From assembly GCA_002455335.1 (NCBI GenBank), contig DKKP01000211.1, forward strand, positions 1 through 24,293: DNA of 24,293 nucleotides. The letters run 5' to 3'. The DNA is from Anaerolineales bacterium UBA6663. Its GTDB lineage: Bacteria > Chloroflexota > Anaerolineae > Anaerolineales > UBA6663. Shown here in pieces: positions 13,595 through 20,768 of this stretch. Below the pieces are notes generated by a model. The model did no database searches. It had not been told where the DNA came from and saw only the letters and a list, made by a program, of their open reading frames with translations. Positions within the stretch are counted from its first letter, which is position 1; each line of letters starts with the position of its first letter. The translations under genes were made by a program, and so were the position numbers.

Positions 13595-14788
13595 TCACCC
13601 CACAAACTCGTCGCGGGAGCGGATGTCACGCTGGCTGAGCTCCTCGAGGACGCGCAGGAGCACCCAGTAGATCAGCAGTTGCACGCCGACGAGCACAAGC
13701 ATGGCGCTGCCAAGCAGCCAGAGCCACAGCCGGGCCACATCCCAGCCGCTGACGCCGAGCACAGCCGAGGTGACACCCACGATCAGGCCGAGCACAGTCA
13801 GGAGCAGGCCGGCCCAGCCGAAGTGCCGGTCGAGCGGGGTCTTGAAGATCGGTTTGCCGAACAGGCCCTGGCGTACCGGCTGCTTATAGAAGAGCGTGAC
13901 CAGGTAGTTGAAGGTGACACCCAGGGCAAAAACGCTGACGCCAACAACGCCCGAGACCATGGCCGCGAACAGCCCGGCTACTTCCCAGGCGCCGAGGTTC
14001 GTGACACCCGAGAAGCGCGCGACGACCAAGGCGATCAACGCCAACGCCGCAACGGCGACGCCGCCCAGGCCGATCTTTCCCAGGATGCTGACCGGGTTGT
14101 AGGCCAGCGCCGTCCACACGATCGACTGCAGGAAGATCGCACCGTCGCGCACCACACTGAGCTTCGAACGGCCGAGGCGCTCGCTGTACGGGATCGCGAC
14201 TTCCTCGACCTTGAGACCCTCGTGGATCGCGCGCGTGCTCTGCACGGGCGTGAGGTTGAGGCCGTCAGGGAGCGGGTACATGCGCGTCAGCACGTCCTTC
14301 TTGAAGACGCGCATACCGCTGGCGCTGTCTGTGACGCGCGTATTGCTGATCAGGGTCAGCAGGTTGGCGAAGAAGAAGTTGCCGACACGGCGCATCGGCG
14401 GCATCTCGCTCTTGGCGCCGGCCATCCGCGAGCCGATCACCAGGTCGACGCCGCCCAACGCGCGCACGCATAACTGCGGGAAATACTCGGGCGGGTAGGT
14501 GCCATCGGCGTCCAGAAAGCCGATCAAGTCGCCCTTGGCGGCGTTGAAACCGGTTTTGAGCGCGCCGCCATAACCCTTGTTCTTGACATGCTTGATGAGC
14601 GTGACGCCCTCGATCGACGAAGCGATCTCGGCTGTGCGGTCGCGCGAGCCGTCGTCGACCACGACCAGCTCGGCCAGATCGACCCCGACCTTGCTCAGGT
14701 CGTCGCGCACCGCAAGCACGCGCCGCGCGATGGTCTCGATGCCGTCTTCTTCGTTATATGCCGGGATCACGATCGATAAAGCAGTCAT
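13595..14788 (-). CDS. GT2 glycosyltransferase with C-terminal membrane helices
   Basis: This 397-residue protein has an N-terminal GT-A domain with LSIVIPAYNEEDG, VDDGSRDRT, NKGYGGALKTG and the metal-binding DADGTY. Four or five membrane helices follow from about residue 215 to the end. This layout is that of GtrB/DPG-synthase-like enzymes, which make polyprenyl-phosphate sugars. It is the second GT2 of that kind in the locus, so two lipid-linked sugars may be made. The chosen ATG 14788 lies directly before the GT-A core but has no clear ribosome site. A GTG at 14827 would add 13 residues. It follows the acyltransferase gene by 54 bp and probably shares its transcript. Confidence 0.86.
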   Translation of the reverse strand: MTALSIVIPAYNEEDGIETIARRVLAVRDDLSKVGVDLAELVVVDDGSRDRTAEIASSIEGVTLIKHVKNKGYGGALKTGFNAAKGDLIGFLDADGTYPPEYFPQLCVRALGGVDLVIGSRMAGAKSEMPPMRRVGNFFFANLLTLISNTRVTDSASGMRVFKKDVLTRMYPLPDGLNLTPVQSTRAIHEGLKVEEVAIPYSERLGRSKLSVVRDGAIFLQSIVWTALAYNPVSILGKIGLGGVAVAALALIALVVARFSGVTNLGAWEVAGLFAAMVSGVVGVSVFALGVTFNYLVTLFYKQPVRQGLFGKPIFKTPLDRHFGWAGLLLTVLGLIVGVTSAVLGVSGWDVARLWLWLLGSAMLVLVGVQLLIYWVLLRVLEELSQRDIRSRDEFVG

Positions 14789-14842
14789 AGCTGTTTGATC
14801 ACTCACTTGAATAAACGCGGATGCCACAGTGGCTGCGGCGTC

Positions 14843-15595
14843 CTAAATCTGATAGATAGATCGGCCCGGGTGGGTGACCGAACCGTCGATGGCCTTGAGG
14901 ACCTTTGCCGGGATGCCACCCACCACGGTGTGCGGCGCGACATCCTTCGTCACCACGGCGCCGGCGGCGACCACAGCGCCTTTGCCGATGCGCACGCCAT
15001 CGGTGACCACGGCGCTTGCGCCGAGCCAGACGTCATCTTCGATGACGATCCCCTCAGCCGTGATGCCCTGCTCGACGAAGGGGCGTTTGGGGTCGTCGAA
15101 GACGTGGTTGACCGCGATGATCTGTGTAAACGGTGAGGTGTACACGCGATCGCCGATGGTCACGCCGCCCTGCCCGCGAATGACGCTGTACTCGCCGATC
15201 AAGCAGTTCTTGCCGATCGTGATGTGCGATTGCGGCAGCCCGCGGAAGTTGTACACGTGGAGCACGGCGCCGTGCATGACGATCGTGTCTGCGCCAAGCG
15301 CGATCCCGCCGGGCATCGCGTGCAGGTAAGCGCCCTGATCGATGTACACGCCGTGTCCAAGCCGGATCTGGCTTGCGTAGCGCAGACGGGCGCCGGCCTC
15401 GATCGCCGCCAGGCCGTCCATTTTCAGGATCAGCCGGTACAACAGCCCGCGTAAGGCGATGCCAGCCAGGGTTGGCACCCAACCGATCAAGCCGAAGAGG
15501 GTCTGCTCGAGCGCATAACGCCCAAGGCCATCGGCCTGGCGACCGGTGTACAACCGGATGCCATCAAGTGTTGAAGTCTTCTGACGCTCGCTCAT
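14843..15595 (-). CDS. Left-handed beta-helix (hexapeptide repeat) acyltransferase
   Basis: This 250-residue protein has about 75 N-terminal residues with a hydrophobic stretch ([25 protein letters not shown]). Hexapeptide repeats with the [LIV]GxxxxI rhythm follow: [41 protein letters not shown] and [15 protein letters not shown]. The N-H pair in IAVNHVFDD is typical for the catalytic histidine of acetyltransferases of the maltose/galactoside and WcaF types. The end [11 protein letters not shown] is also typical. It would O- or N-acylate a sugar, with acetyl-CoA as the default donor. An acyl-ACP from the ACP genes of the locus is a speculative alternative. AGAGG precedes ATG 15595. Confidence 0.87.
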   Translation of the reverse strand: MSERQKTSTLDGIRLYTGRQADGLGRYALEQTLFGLIGWVPTLAGIALRGLLYRLILKMDGLAAIEAGARLRYASQIRLGHGVYIDQGAYLHAMPGGIALGADTIVMHGAVLHVYNFRGLPQSHITIGKNCLIGEYSVIRGQGGVTIGDRVYTSPFTQIIAVNHVFDDPKRPFVEQGITAEGIVIEDDVWLGASAVVTDGVRIGKGAVVAAGAVVTKDVAPHTVVGGIPAKVLKAIDGSVTHPGRSIYQI

Positions 15596-15686
15596 CCGCC
15601 TCTGCTTCCCAGCCCGGTATCCCGAGCGCCGAGTCGCAGTGTAGTGGGAATCGCGTTATCAGCGGGATAGTACGCTTGTGGGGGGC

Positions 15687-15723
15687 AAAAAAGAGCGACG
15701 GGCCCGATCGGCGGGCCCGTCGC
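15687..15723 (-). terminator. Intrinsic terminator of the CBM9-like/DNRLRE gene
   Basis: Perfect 11-nt arms (GCGACGGGCCC and GGGCCCGTCGC) with a 7-nt loop are followed on the minus strand by TCTTTTTT. It lies 33 bp after the stop at 15757. This is the only hairpin in the window with a full U-tract. Confidence 0.93.
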
Positions 15724-15756
15724 GCAGGTGCGTGGGGGGAGCGGAATCGGCCGACG

Positions 15757-17265
15757 CTAAGGCCGTCCCCACTCGATCTCGAGGCCAGGCCGGCCGGCCA
15801 CGTTCCAGTCGCCGGCCTCAGAAGATGTGAAGTACTTGCCTGTGCTGTAGTCGCTGTCGGCGCTGTACAGTCCGATGCGGGCCGGCTCGCCTGCCGCGTA
15901 AGCATCGGCCACAAGCCGGGTGACGTCCCAATCCCGCCTCACACAGGGCCAGGCAAGGCCGCCCGGCGCGCCGCAGTTGACAACCTGCCCGACCCAGGTG
16001 CCGCCGTAGTTCTCGATCGGCAACGGTGCGTTGTTCCAGGTGATGGTGTTTTCGCTCCAACTCCCACCGATCCGGAACACCTGGATATAGGTATCCGCAG
16101 CCGACTGCCCGTTCGAGGCCGTGCCGGATCCGCCGAACTGGTGGAGCTGCAATGTCGCCCGGCGGATGACCATGCCGGCGGGAATCTGGTTAAGCGGGAA
16201 GTTCAGATACGTCTTGGCGAAGCACGGCCAGTCTGAGATGTCGGATTGGTTCTGGATGTTCATGCCGGGCTCGTTCGCATAGTTGGCGTTGCCCCATTCA
16301 TTCCAGATGTAGTTCGTGTCGCCCGGGCACTGGTTGGAGGTTGCCCCGCCCAGATCCGAGTCGGATACCGTGGCGCCATTGACGCCCTGTTTGATCATCA
16401 CTGTTCCGCCAATCGACGAGGCGGCCGGGGTATACGTGGGTTGACCCCAACGGACGCCGCCCCAGGTCGAGGCATTGGTGCTCTGGAAGGTCTCGGGCCA
16501 GAAGGTCTCGGGCTGCACCCCGCCGTTATCACGATCGTGGGTGACGACCGCCAGCGCCCAGGTTGCCGCGCCATCAGCCGGTCGGCTCACCCCCAGGCTC
16601 GCAAACGGGATCCGGAACGTGATCGCCCAGCCGCGATCATCATCGGCGTTGTTGATGTTTGAACCACGCCAGCCGGCGCTGGCGTCGAACGCGACCGAGG
16701 TCGTTGCCCAGCTACCGCCTGTGCCACGCTGGCTGAGCTTGCCGGCCGAGGGCACGGCCCCGCCATTATTGAGTTGGGCCGTGAGCTTGAATGTGTCGCT
16801 CCCCAGCCCGTTGATTTGCCCACCCGTTCGCAGGTAGACCGTCGCGCCGTCCCAGGCCGTCAGGTCACCGGCGGCAGGCGATGTGTCGTACCAAAGATGA
16901 CGATCGAAGGAGGCGACGTAGACCACAAGATGCGTGTTATTGGTCGCGATCCGAACATCGGTGTAGTTCTGTGTATCCTGCACGCGACCGTACCAGAAGA
17001 CCGCCATCGACGGCAGGCGCTGGATGCCGCCCTGGCCATCGAGCAGATCCGACAGATACGGCACATTGACCGCGCGTGGCAGCGCCGCGTAATTGGTGAT
17101 CGTGCCCGACCACGATCGATTCGCCAGCGTCGGGATGTACAGGCGCTCCGAGCCGGCGCTTGGCGCTTCGGGCTGCGTATCTTGCGCAAAAGCCATGCCG
17201 GGCGCCGACCCGATCACACAAGCCAACACGAGGCTCAGGCCTCGTACAAAGAGCGTTCTTGTCAT
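15757..17265 (-). CDS. Secreted protein with CBM9-like and DNRLRE domains
   Basis: This 502-residue protein starts with a signal peptide (about 1-27, ending MAFA) and then LYIPTLANRSW. Residues about 45-275 look like a CBM9-type beta-sandwich (LTAWDGATVYLRTGG and GWAITFRIPFASLGV). Residues about 283-500 form a DNRLRE-type beta-sandwich, with the hallmark WSENTITWNNAP and a closing DVTRLVADAYAAGEP. Both domain types are found on extracellular proteins and are thought to bind polysaccharide or act as structural modules. No catalytic domain is seen. Start ATG 17265 has GGAGGA five bases upstream. The gene is monocistronic, divergent from the response regulator and bounded by a strong terminator. 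Its position next to the glycan locus suggests a cell-surface or matrix role. Confidence 0.85.
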   Translation of the reverse strand: MTRTLFVRGLSLVLACVIGSAPGMAFAQDTQPEAPSAGSERLYIPTLANRSWSGTITNYAALPRAVNVPYLSDLLDGQGGIQRLPSMAVFWYGRVQDTQNYTDVRIATNNTHLVVYVASFDRHLWYDTSPAAGDLTAWDGATVYLRTGGQINGLGSDTFKLTAQLNNGGAVPSAGKLSQRGTGGSWATTSVAFDASAGWRGSNINNADDDRGWAITFRIPFASLGVSRPADGAATWALAVVTHDRDNGGVQPETFWPETFQSTNASTWGGVRWGQPTYTPAASSIGGTVMIKQGVNGATVSDSDLGGATSNQCPGDTNYIWNEWGNANYANEPGMNIQNQSDISDWPCFAKTYLNFPLNQIPAGMVIRRATLQLHQFGGSGTASNGQSAADTYIQVFRIGGSWSENTITWNNAPLPIENYGGTWVGQVVNCGAPGGLAWPCVRRDWDVTRLVADAYAAGEPARIGLYSADSDYSTGKYFTSSEAGDWNVAGRPGLEIEWGRP

Positions 17266-17460
17266 TCAGTCCTCCGCACCGGTACTGCTAACCAAACACC
17301 AATCTCGTTATCATCTTAGCGATCCGCCGCCCTGACCGCATCCCACAAACTGCGCCGTTCACATTCAGAAGAATTACCGACGCCCACTGCCGGAGCTCTG
17401 ACATCAAGGCCCCGCGCACACGGTGAATCTTGGCGCTCTCCACGAATCCGGCGGCAGAAG

Positions 17461-17488
17461 TTGCCCCTATGCTCCCCCGATGTATACT
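17461..17488 (+). promoter_or_regulatory. Extended -10 promoter of the response regulator
   Basis: TTGCCC (17461-17466) and TATACT (17483-17488) are 16 bases apart, with TG immediately before the -10 box. The ATG at 17496 is at the expected transcription start, so the mRNA would have no leader. Confidence 0.6.
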
Positions 17489-17495
17489 TGCGCGC

Positions 17496-18155
17496 ATGAC
17501 AGTTCGCATCTTGCTGGTCGATGACCATACCGTTTTGCGCCAGGGCGTCAAAGTACTGCTCAACCTCGATTCGACGCTCGAGGTCGTGGCCGAGGCCAGT
17601 AACGGCGTCGACGCCATCAAGCTCGCCCACGAGCTCAAACCCGATGTGGTCTTGATGGATCTGATGATGCCTGTGATGGACGGTCTCTCGGCGATCACGG
17701 TGATCCGCCGCGAACTGCCCGAAACCGAGATCGTGGCGCTGACCAGCCTGCTCGAAGACAACATCGTCACCGAAGTCGTCCGCGCCGGCGCGATCGGCTA
17801 TGTGCTCAAGGACGCCTCGAGCGACGAACTGGTCAAGGCCGTCAAAGCGGCCGCTGCCGGCCAGGTGCACCTCTCTCCGCAGGCCGCCGCGCGCCTGATG
17901 CGCGACGTGCGCACTCCCGATAACCCGCAGGCGCTCACGCAGCGCGAGACCGAAGTGCTCAAGCTTGTGGCACAGGGGAAGTCGAACAAAGAGATCGCGC
18001 TCGAGCTGCAGATCGGCGACAAGACCGTGCATTCGCACGTCTCGAACATCCTCAGCAAGCTCGGCCTCAACTCGCGCACCCAGGCCGCGCTCTATGCGAT
18101 CCGCACAGGGCTTGTCCCTTTGACCACGCTGACGCCAAGCGAGCCCGCCGTCTGA
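17496..18155 (+). CDS. NarL/FixJ-type response regulator with LuxR HTH
   Basis: This 219-residue two-component regulator has an N-terminal receiver domain. It has the acidic pair D9-D10 (LLVDDHTVLRQG), phospho-acceptor D55 (LMDLMMPVMDG), T83 and K105 (YVLKDA). The C-terminal LuxR-type HTH covers about 150-210 (LTQRETEVLKLVAQGKSNKEIA, then KTVHSHVSNILSKLGL). It binds DNA as a phosphorylated dimer. No histidine kinase is encoded nearby, so the partner is elsewhere. An in-frame extension to 17430 lacks family similarity. ATG 17496 starts exactly at the receiver domain and sits eight bases after a TATACT box, without a ribosome site. Confidence 0.93.
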   Translation: MTVRILLVDDHTVLRQGVKVLLNLDSTLEVVAEASNGVDAIKLAHELKPDVVLMDLMMPVMDGLSAITVIRRELPETEIVALTSLLEDNIVTEVVRAGAIGYVLKDASSDELVKAVKAAAAGQVHLSPQAAARLMRDVRTPDNPQALTQRETEVLKLVAQGKSNKEIALELQIGDKTVHSHVSNILSKLGLNSRTQAALYAIRTGLVPLTTLTPSEPAV

Positions 18156-18172
18156 ACCAACCAGGCGACACG

Positions 18173-18210
18173 AACGACGAGGCCGGGGCGTGATCCCCGG
18201 CCTCGTCGTT
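18173..18210 (+). terminator. Bidirectional terminator between convergent genes
   Basis: Perfect 16-nt arms (AACGACGAGGCCGGGG and its complement) enclose a 6-nt loop. It lies 17 bp after the response-regulator stop and 9 bp from the end of the VanZ-like gene on the other strand. The plus-strand side ends in GTCGTTTATT, a modest T-rich tail. Confidence 0.85.
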
Positions 18211-18219
18211 TATTGGGCA

Positions 18220-18603
18220 TCAACGCCGCCACCGCCTGTATACGCTGACGCCGAGCCATGCCCCCAACGTATCGATAAGGACGTCGCTCAAGGCCGGGTG
18301 GCGGCCCGGTGTCAGCGATTGGTGCCACTCGTCGCTGAGCGCATAGAGCGCGGCCAACCCCACAGCGAGCGCGGTTTGCCGGCGCGAGGGCCGCGCCAAC
18401 GGCGAGAACGCGTGGGCATAGGCCGCGCCCAACAAAGCATAGCCAAGCGCATGCCCACCCTTCTTCACCAGGAGATTCCAGACCCCGAAGTGCGGCAGGT
18501 CGCTGCCGGGCGTGGCCGAGAAGGTGAAGATCACGGCCATCAGCGCGACGGCCGGGCCAAACCGCGCGCCGAGCACCGACAACCGACCCGCCAGGGTGCT
18601 CAT
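18220..18603 (-). CDS. VanZ-like membrane protein
   Basis: This 127-residue protein has four predicted membrane helices and the VanZ-family pattern: KKGGHALGYALLGAAYA, then ALSDEWHQSLTPGRHPALSDVLIDTLGAWLG. VanZ homologues are linked to teicoplanin resistance, but most members in environmental bacteria have no known function. The ATG overlaps the stop of the upstream 4-TM gene as ATGA, so the two are translationally coupled. It is the last gene of the dipeptidase operon and converges on the response regulator. Confidence 0.85.
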   Translation of the reverse strand: MSTLAGRLSVLGARFGPAVALMAVIFTFSATPGSDLPHFGVWNLLVKKGGHALGYALLGAAYAHAFSPLARPSRRQTALAVGLAALYALSDEWHQSLTPGRHPALSDVLIDTLGAWLGVSVYRRWRR

Positions 18604-19037
18604 TTCGGCCGCTGTGCGTAAAGGGCGACCCCGGCGAAGATGATCAGCACGCCGAGCGCCACGCCCCAGGCCTGAACCGGCCCAAAGAGCGGTCTCTGCT
18701 CGCCGAAGTTCGACCCGATGCCGATCACGTCGGCCAGGCCGTTCGTGGCCGCGACCACAAGCCCGGTCGCCATAAGTCGCACACCGATATCCTCACGCAG
18801 CTTGCGCGGCTTGGCCCGATGCCGCGTCGCGTAGAGATAGATGTACGCGCCAAGTGTCATCCCCGTCAGGCCGAGCAGAAAGGCAAAGATCTGCAGCACG
18901 CCGATCTCTGGCGTGAAGTCGGCGCCGAACAGCTCGGGCCAAAGACCAAGCACGAAGAGCAAAAGGCCGCTCGCGATCAGCGTGATGCCGCCGCGCGCCA
19001 ACCAACCGGGACGATGATCAGGATCAGCCTGGTTCAT
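18600..19037 (-). CDS. Small four-helix membrane protein of unknown function
   Basis: I do not recognise this 145-residue family. Four hydrophobic segments are visible (about 15-37, 48-70, 88-110 and 122-142). A basic cytosolic loop lies between the second and third (RHRAKPRKLRED), and the C-terminus is short and charged. ATG 19037 follows the dipeptidase stop by 7 bp, and its AGGG ribosome site overlaps that stop region. An in-frame GTG at 19058 would overlap the dipeptidase. Its stop overlaps the VanZ-like start by 4 bp. It is probably a membrane partner or a housekeeping accessory, but this cannot be tested from sequence. Confidence 0.75.
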   Translation of the reverse strand: MNQADPDHRPGWLARGGITLIASGLLLFVLGLWPELFGADFTPEIGVLQIFAFLLGLTGMTLGAYIYLYATRHRAKPRKLREDIGVRLMATGLVVAATNGLADVIGIGSNFGEQRPLFGPVQAWGVALGVLIIFAGVALYAQRPK

Positions 19038-19044
19038 AGATCCC

Positions 19045-20184
19045 TCAGGGCAGGCCACGGCGCAGCACCGTCAGCCAGTTGTCGGCGAGCACGCCCTGCA
19101 CTTCCGCCTGGGTGAGGCCGCGCTCGTGGAGTAGGTCGCCGATTTTGGGCAGATCGGCGATTGTGTCGAGGCCTTCGGGCGCCGTCTCTGCGCCGAACCC
19201 GCCGTCGAAGTCGGTGCCCAGCCCGACATGTGCTGCGCTCCCCGTCACCTGGCAGACGTGGTCGATGGCATCGACAAGCCGGGTCAGCGGCACATCGGCC
19301 CGGTTATCGCCATCACGCCAATCGGACTTGAGAAAGCGGTTGTACGGCATGACTCCCACCACGCCGCCGCGCTCGGCCAACCGGCGCAGCATGTCATCCG
19401 TCGGATGGCGCTCCGGCGCTCCCGGGTTGCGCAGCAGGGCGCGCGGGTTAGCATGGGTGCACATGACCACGCCCTCGAACAGATCGAGCGCCTCGAGCCA
19501 GGATTCGTCGGAGCTGTGTGCCAGATCAAGCATCAGTCCAAGCTCCATGAGCGTTCGCACGAGGCGCCGTCCTTCGGGCGTCAAGGGGCCGGGCTCACGT
19601 GTGCCGCCGGCGTAGCGCGTGCTTGCCCAGGCGAGCCCGACGATGCGCAGGCCACGCTCCATCCAGGCCTCGGCCTCGCGCGGCTCCCGGATCCCATCGG
19701 CGCCCTCCATCAGCGGCACGATCCCGACCTGGGCCTTGGCTGGCCCTGGAAGCGTCGGCGGCCCGTCAGGGTCAGGGTTTGGCGCAGCCTCCGGGCCCTC
19801 CCAGGTCTTCAGCACGGCCTCCAGGTCGGAACGCGACCCGATCAGCCGAAACCGCTCACAGGTGTCTGTGAGCCGATGATAGTAATCGAGTTGTTGCTGA
19901 TAGAGCCGATGCGCCTCTTGCACGTCGCGATAGCAGGTTCGCGCTTCCCACTCACCCATCTGACGGCGTTTCGGCGAGGCGAAGAGCGTGCCGAAGATCA
20001 CGGCGACACGCGCCTGCAGGTATTCGGGCAAGCCGAGCATCGAATTCCCAAGCACCTGTCGCGCCAGGCTGCCAGAGTCGCGCTCGTTGGCGCGACGGAC
20101 AAGCGCACTCTGGGTGTAGTCGCGACCAAAGGTCGCCGCGTTCCAGGCCAGATCCTGGTGAGCATCAACGATGAGGGTGGACAT
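19045..20184 (-). CDS. Membrane dipeptidase family (peptidase M19) zinc hydrolase
   Basis: This 379-residue enzyme belongs to the renal-dipeptidase family, which cleaves dipeptides, including some D-amino acid forms, with a binuclear zinc site. The metal ligands can be followed in DAHQD (H-x-D, residues 8-12), PLMEGADG (Glu), LDLAHSS (His) and CTHANPRAL (His), with an Asp in GLGTDFDGG. No signal peptide is seen, so it is probably cytoplasmic. It starts the operon with a 4-TM protein and a VanZ-like protein. A perfect TATAAT lies eight bases before ATG 20184 and there is no ribosome site, suggesting a leaderless mRNA. Confidence 0.92.
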   Translation of the reverse strand: MSTLIVDAHQDLAWNAATFGRDYTQSALVRRANERDSGSLARQVLGNSMLGLPEYLQARVAVIFGTLFASPKRRQMGEWEARTCYRDVQEAHRLYQQQLDYYHRLTDTCERFRLIGSRSDLEAVLKTWEGPEAAPNPDPDGPPTLPGPAKAQVGIVPLMEGADGIREPREAEAWMERGLRIVGLAWASTRYAGGTREPGPLTPEGRRLVRTLMELGLMLDLAHSSDESWLEALDLFEGVVMCTHANPRALLRNPGAPERHPTDDMLRRLAERGGVVGVMPYNRFLKSDWRDGDNRADVPLTRLVDAIDHVCQVTGSAAHVGLGTDFDGGFGAETAPEGLDTIADLPKIGDLLHERGLTQAEVQGVLADNWLTVLRRGLP

Positions 20185-20192
20185 GGATGTCG

Positions 20193-20198
20193 ATTATA
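20193..20198 (-). promoter_or_regulatory. Consensus -10 box of the dipeptidase operon
   Basis: TATAAT on the minus strand ends 8 bases before ATG 20184, placing the transcription start at or within two bases of the ATG. No good -35 box is seen. Confidence 0.55.
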
Positions 20199-20266
20199 AG
20201 ACTGCTGACCTCAGATGCGCAGGGCGTACGTATCCGGTGTGTGCACGGGCGACGTTCTCGCCGGTT

Positions 20267-20288
20267 CGCCAATGGATTACCATTGGCG
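20267..20288. promoter_or_regulatory. Perfect 9+4+9 palindrome before the phosphatase gene
   Basis: CGCCAATGG and CCATTGGCG are separated by ATTA, 11 bases upstream of ATG 20300. A weak -10 candidate (TACCAT, 20278-20283) lies inside it. The geometry fits a dimeric repressor site covering the promoter. No regulator gene is adjacent. Confidence 0.5.
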
Positions 20289-20299
20289 CCGAACACCCG

Positions 20300-20734
20300 A
20301 TGAACCGACAGGTCCTATTCCTTTGCACAGGCAACTACTATCGGAGCCGCATCGCTGAAGAGATGTTCAATCACTTCGCCGATCGGCGGGGAGCGACAAC
20401 ACGCGCATTCTCGCGAGGTCTGGCGCTCGTCTTCGAGAGCGGCAAGAACGTGGGGAACCTCTCACGCTATGCCCTGGCCGAACTGGCCCGCTACGGCATT
20501 TCGCCGCGCCGCGCTGATGAGCCGCCCCAGCGGGTGGCAGCCCACGAACTGGGCGACGCCGATATCGTGATCGGGCTTTACCACGGTGTCCACGCCCCGA
20601 TGATCGAGCAGCAGTTCCCGGAGTTCGCCGGGAAGGTGATCTACTGGTCGGTGCCGGATCTGGATGAGTTGCCGGCGAACAAGGCAGCCGATCGGATCTT
20701 CGCCGAGGTCACCACATTGCTAGCGCAGATCTGA
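20300..20734 (+). CDS. Low-molecular-weight protein-tyrosine-phosphatase-like protein
   Basis: This 144-residue protein begins VLFLCTGNYYRSRIAEE, which holds the C-x5-R phosphate loop (C9 to R15) followed by Ser. This is the low-molecular-weight phosphotyrosine phosphatase and arsenate reductase fold. The acidic residues in VPDLDEL near the C-terminus may supply the general acid, although the usual D-P order is altered. Family members act on phosphotyrosine proteins, often those controlling polysaccharide export, but a role in the nearby glycan locus is only a guess. The start at 20300 puts the loop at the N-terminus as in the family. The longer frame from 20171 would overlap the divergent dipeptidase. 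No ribosome site is visible. Confidence 0.85.
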   Translation: MNRQVLFLCTGNYYRSRIAEEMFNHFADRRGATTRAFSRGLALVFESGKNVGNLSRYALAELARYGISPRRADEPPQRVAAHELGDADIVIGLYHGVHAPMIEQQFPEFAGKVIYWSVPDLDELPANKAADRIFAEVTTLLAQI

Positions 20735-20748
20735 CCGCCGCTCGTGTC

Positions 20749-20763
20749 GGCGCAGCAGGCGCC
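20749..20763 (+). terminator. Weak hairpin between phosphatase and MFS genes
   Basis: GGCGC and GCGCC enclose a 5-nt loop and are followed by CTTCTTC. It sits in the 34-bp gap between convergent genes, so a terminator is expected, but the stem is short. Confidence 0.3.
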
Positions 20764-20768
20764 CTTCT

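Noticed and set aside
17266..17495. A small gene or RNA in the 230-bp gap before the response regulator
   Set aside because: No convincing frame, tRNA-like fold or strong hairpin was seen. The gap is sufficiently explained by two divergent promoter regions.
20171..20299. A 43-residue N-terminal extension of the phosphatase
   Set aside because: It would start inside the divergent dipeptidase gene and contain the palindrome and promoter region. The family's phosphate loop sits near the N-terminus, which fits ATG 20300.
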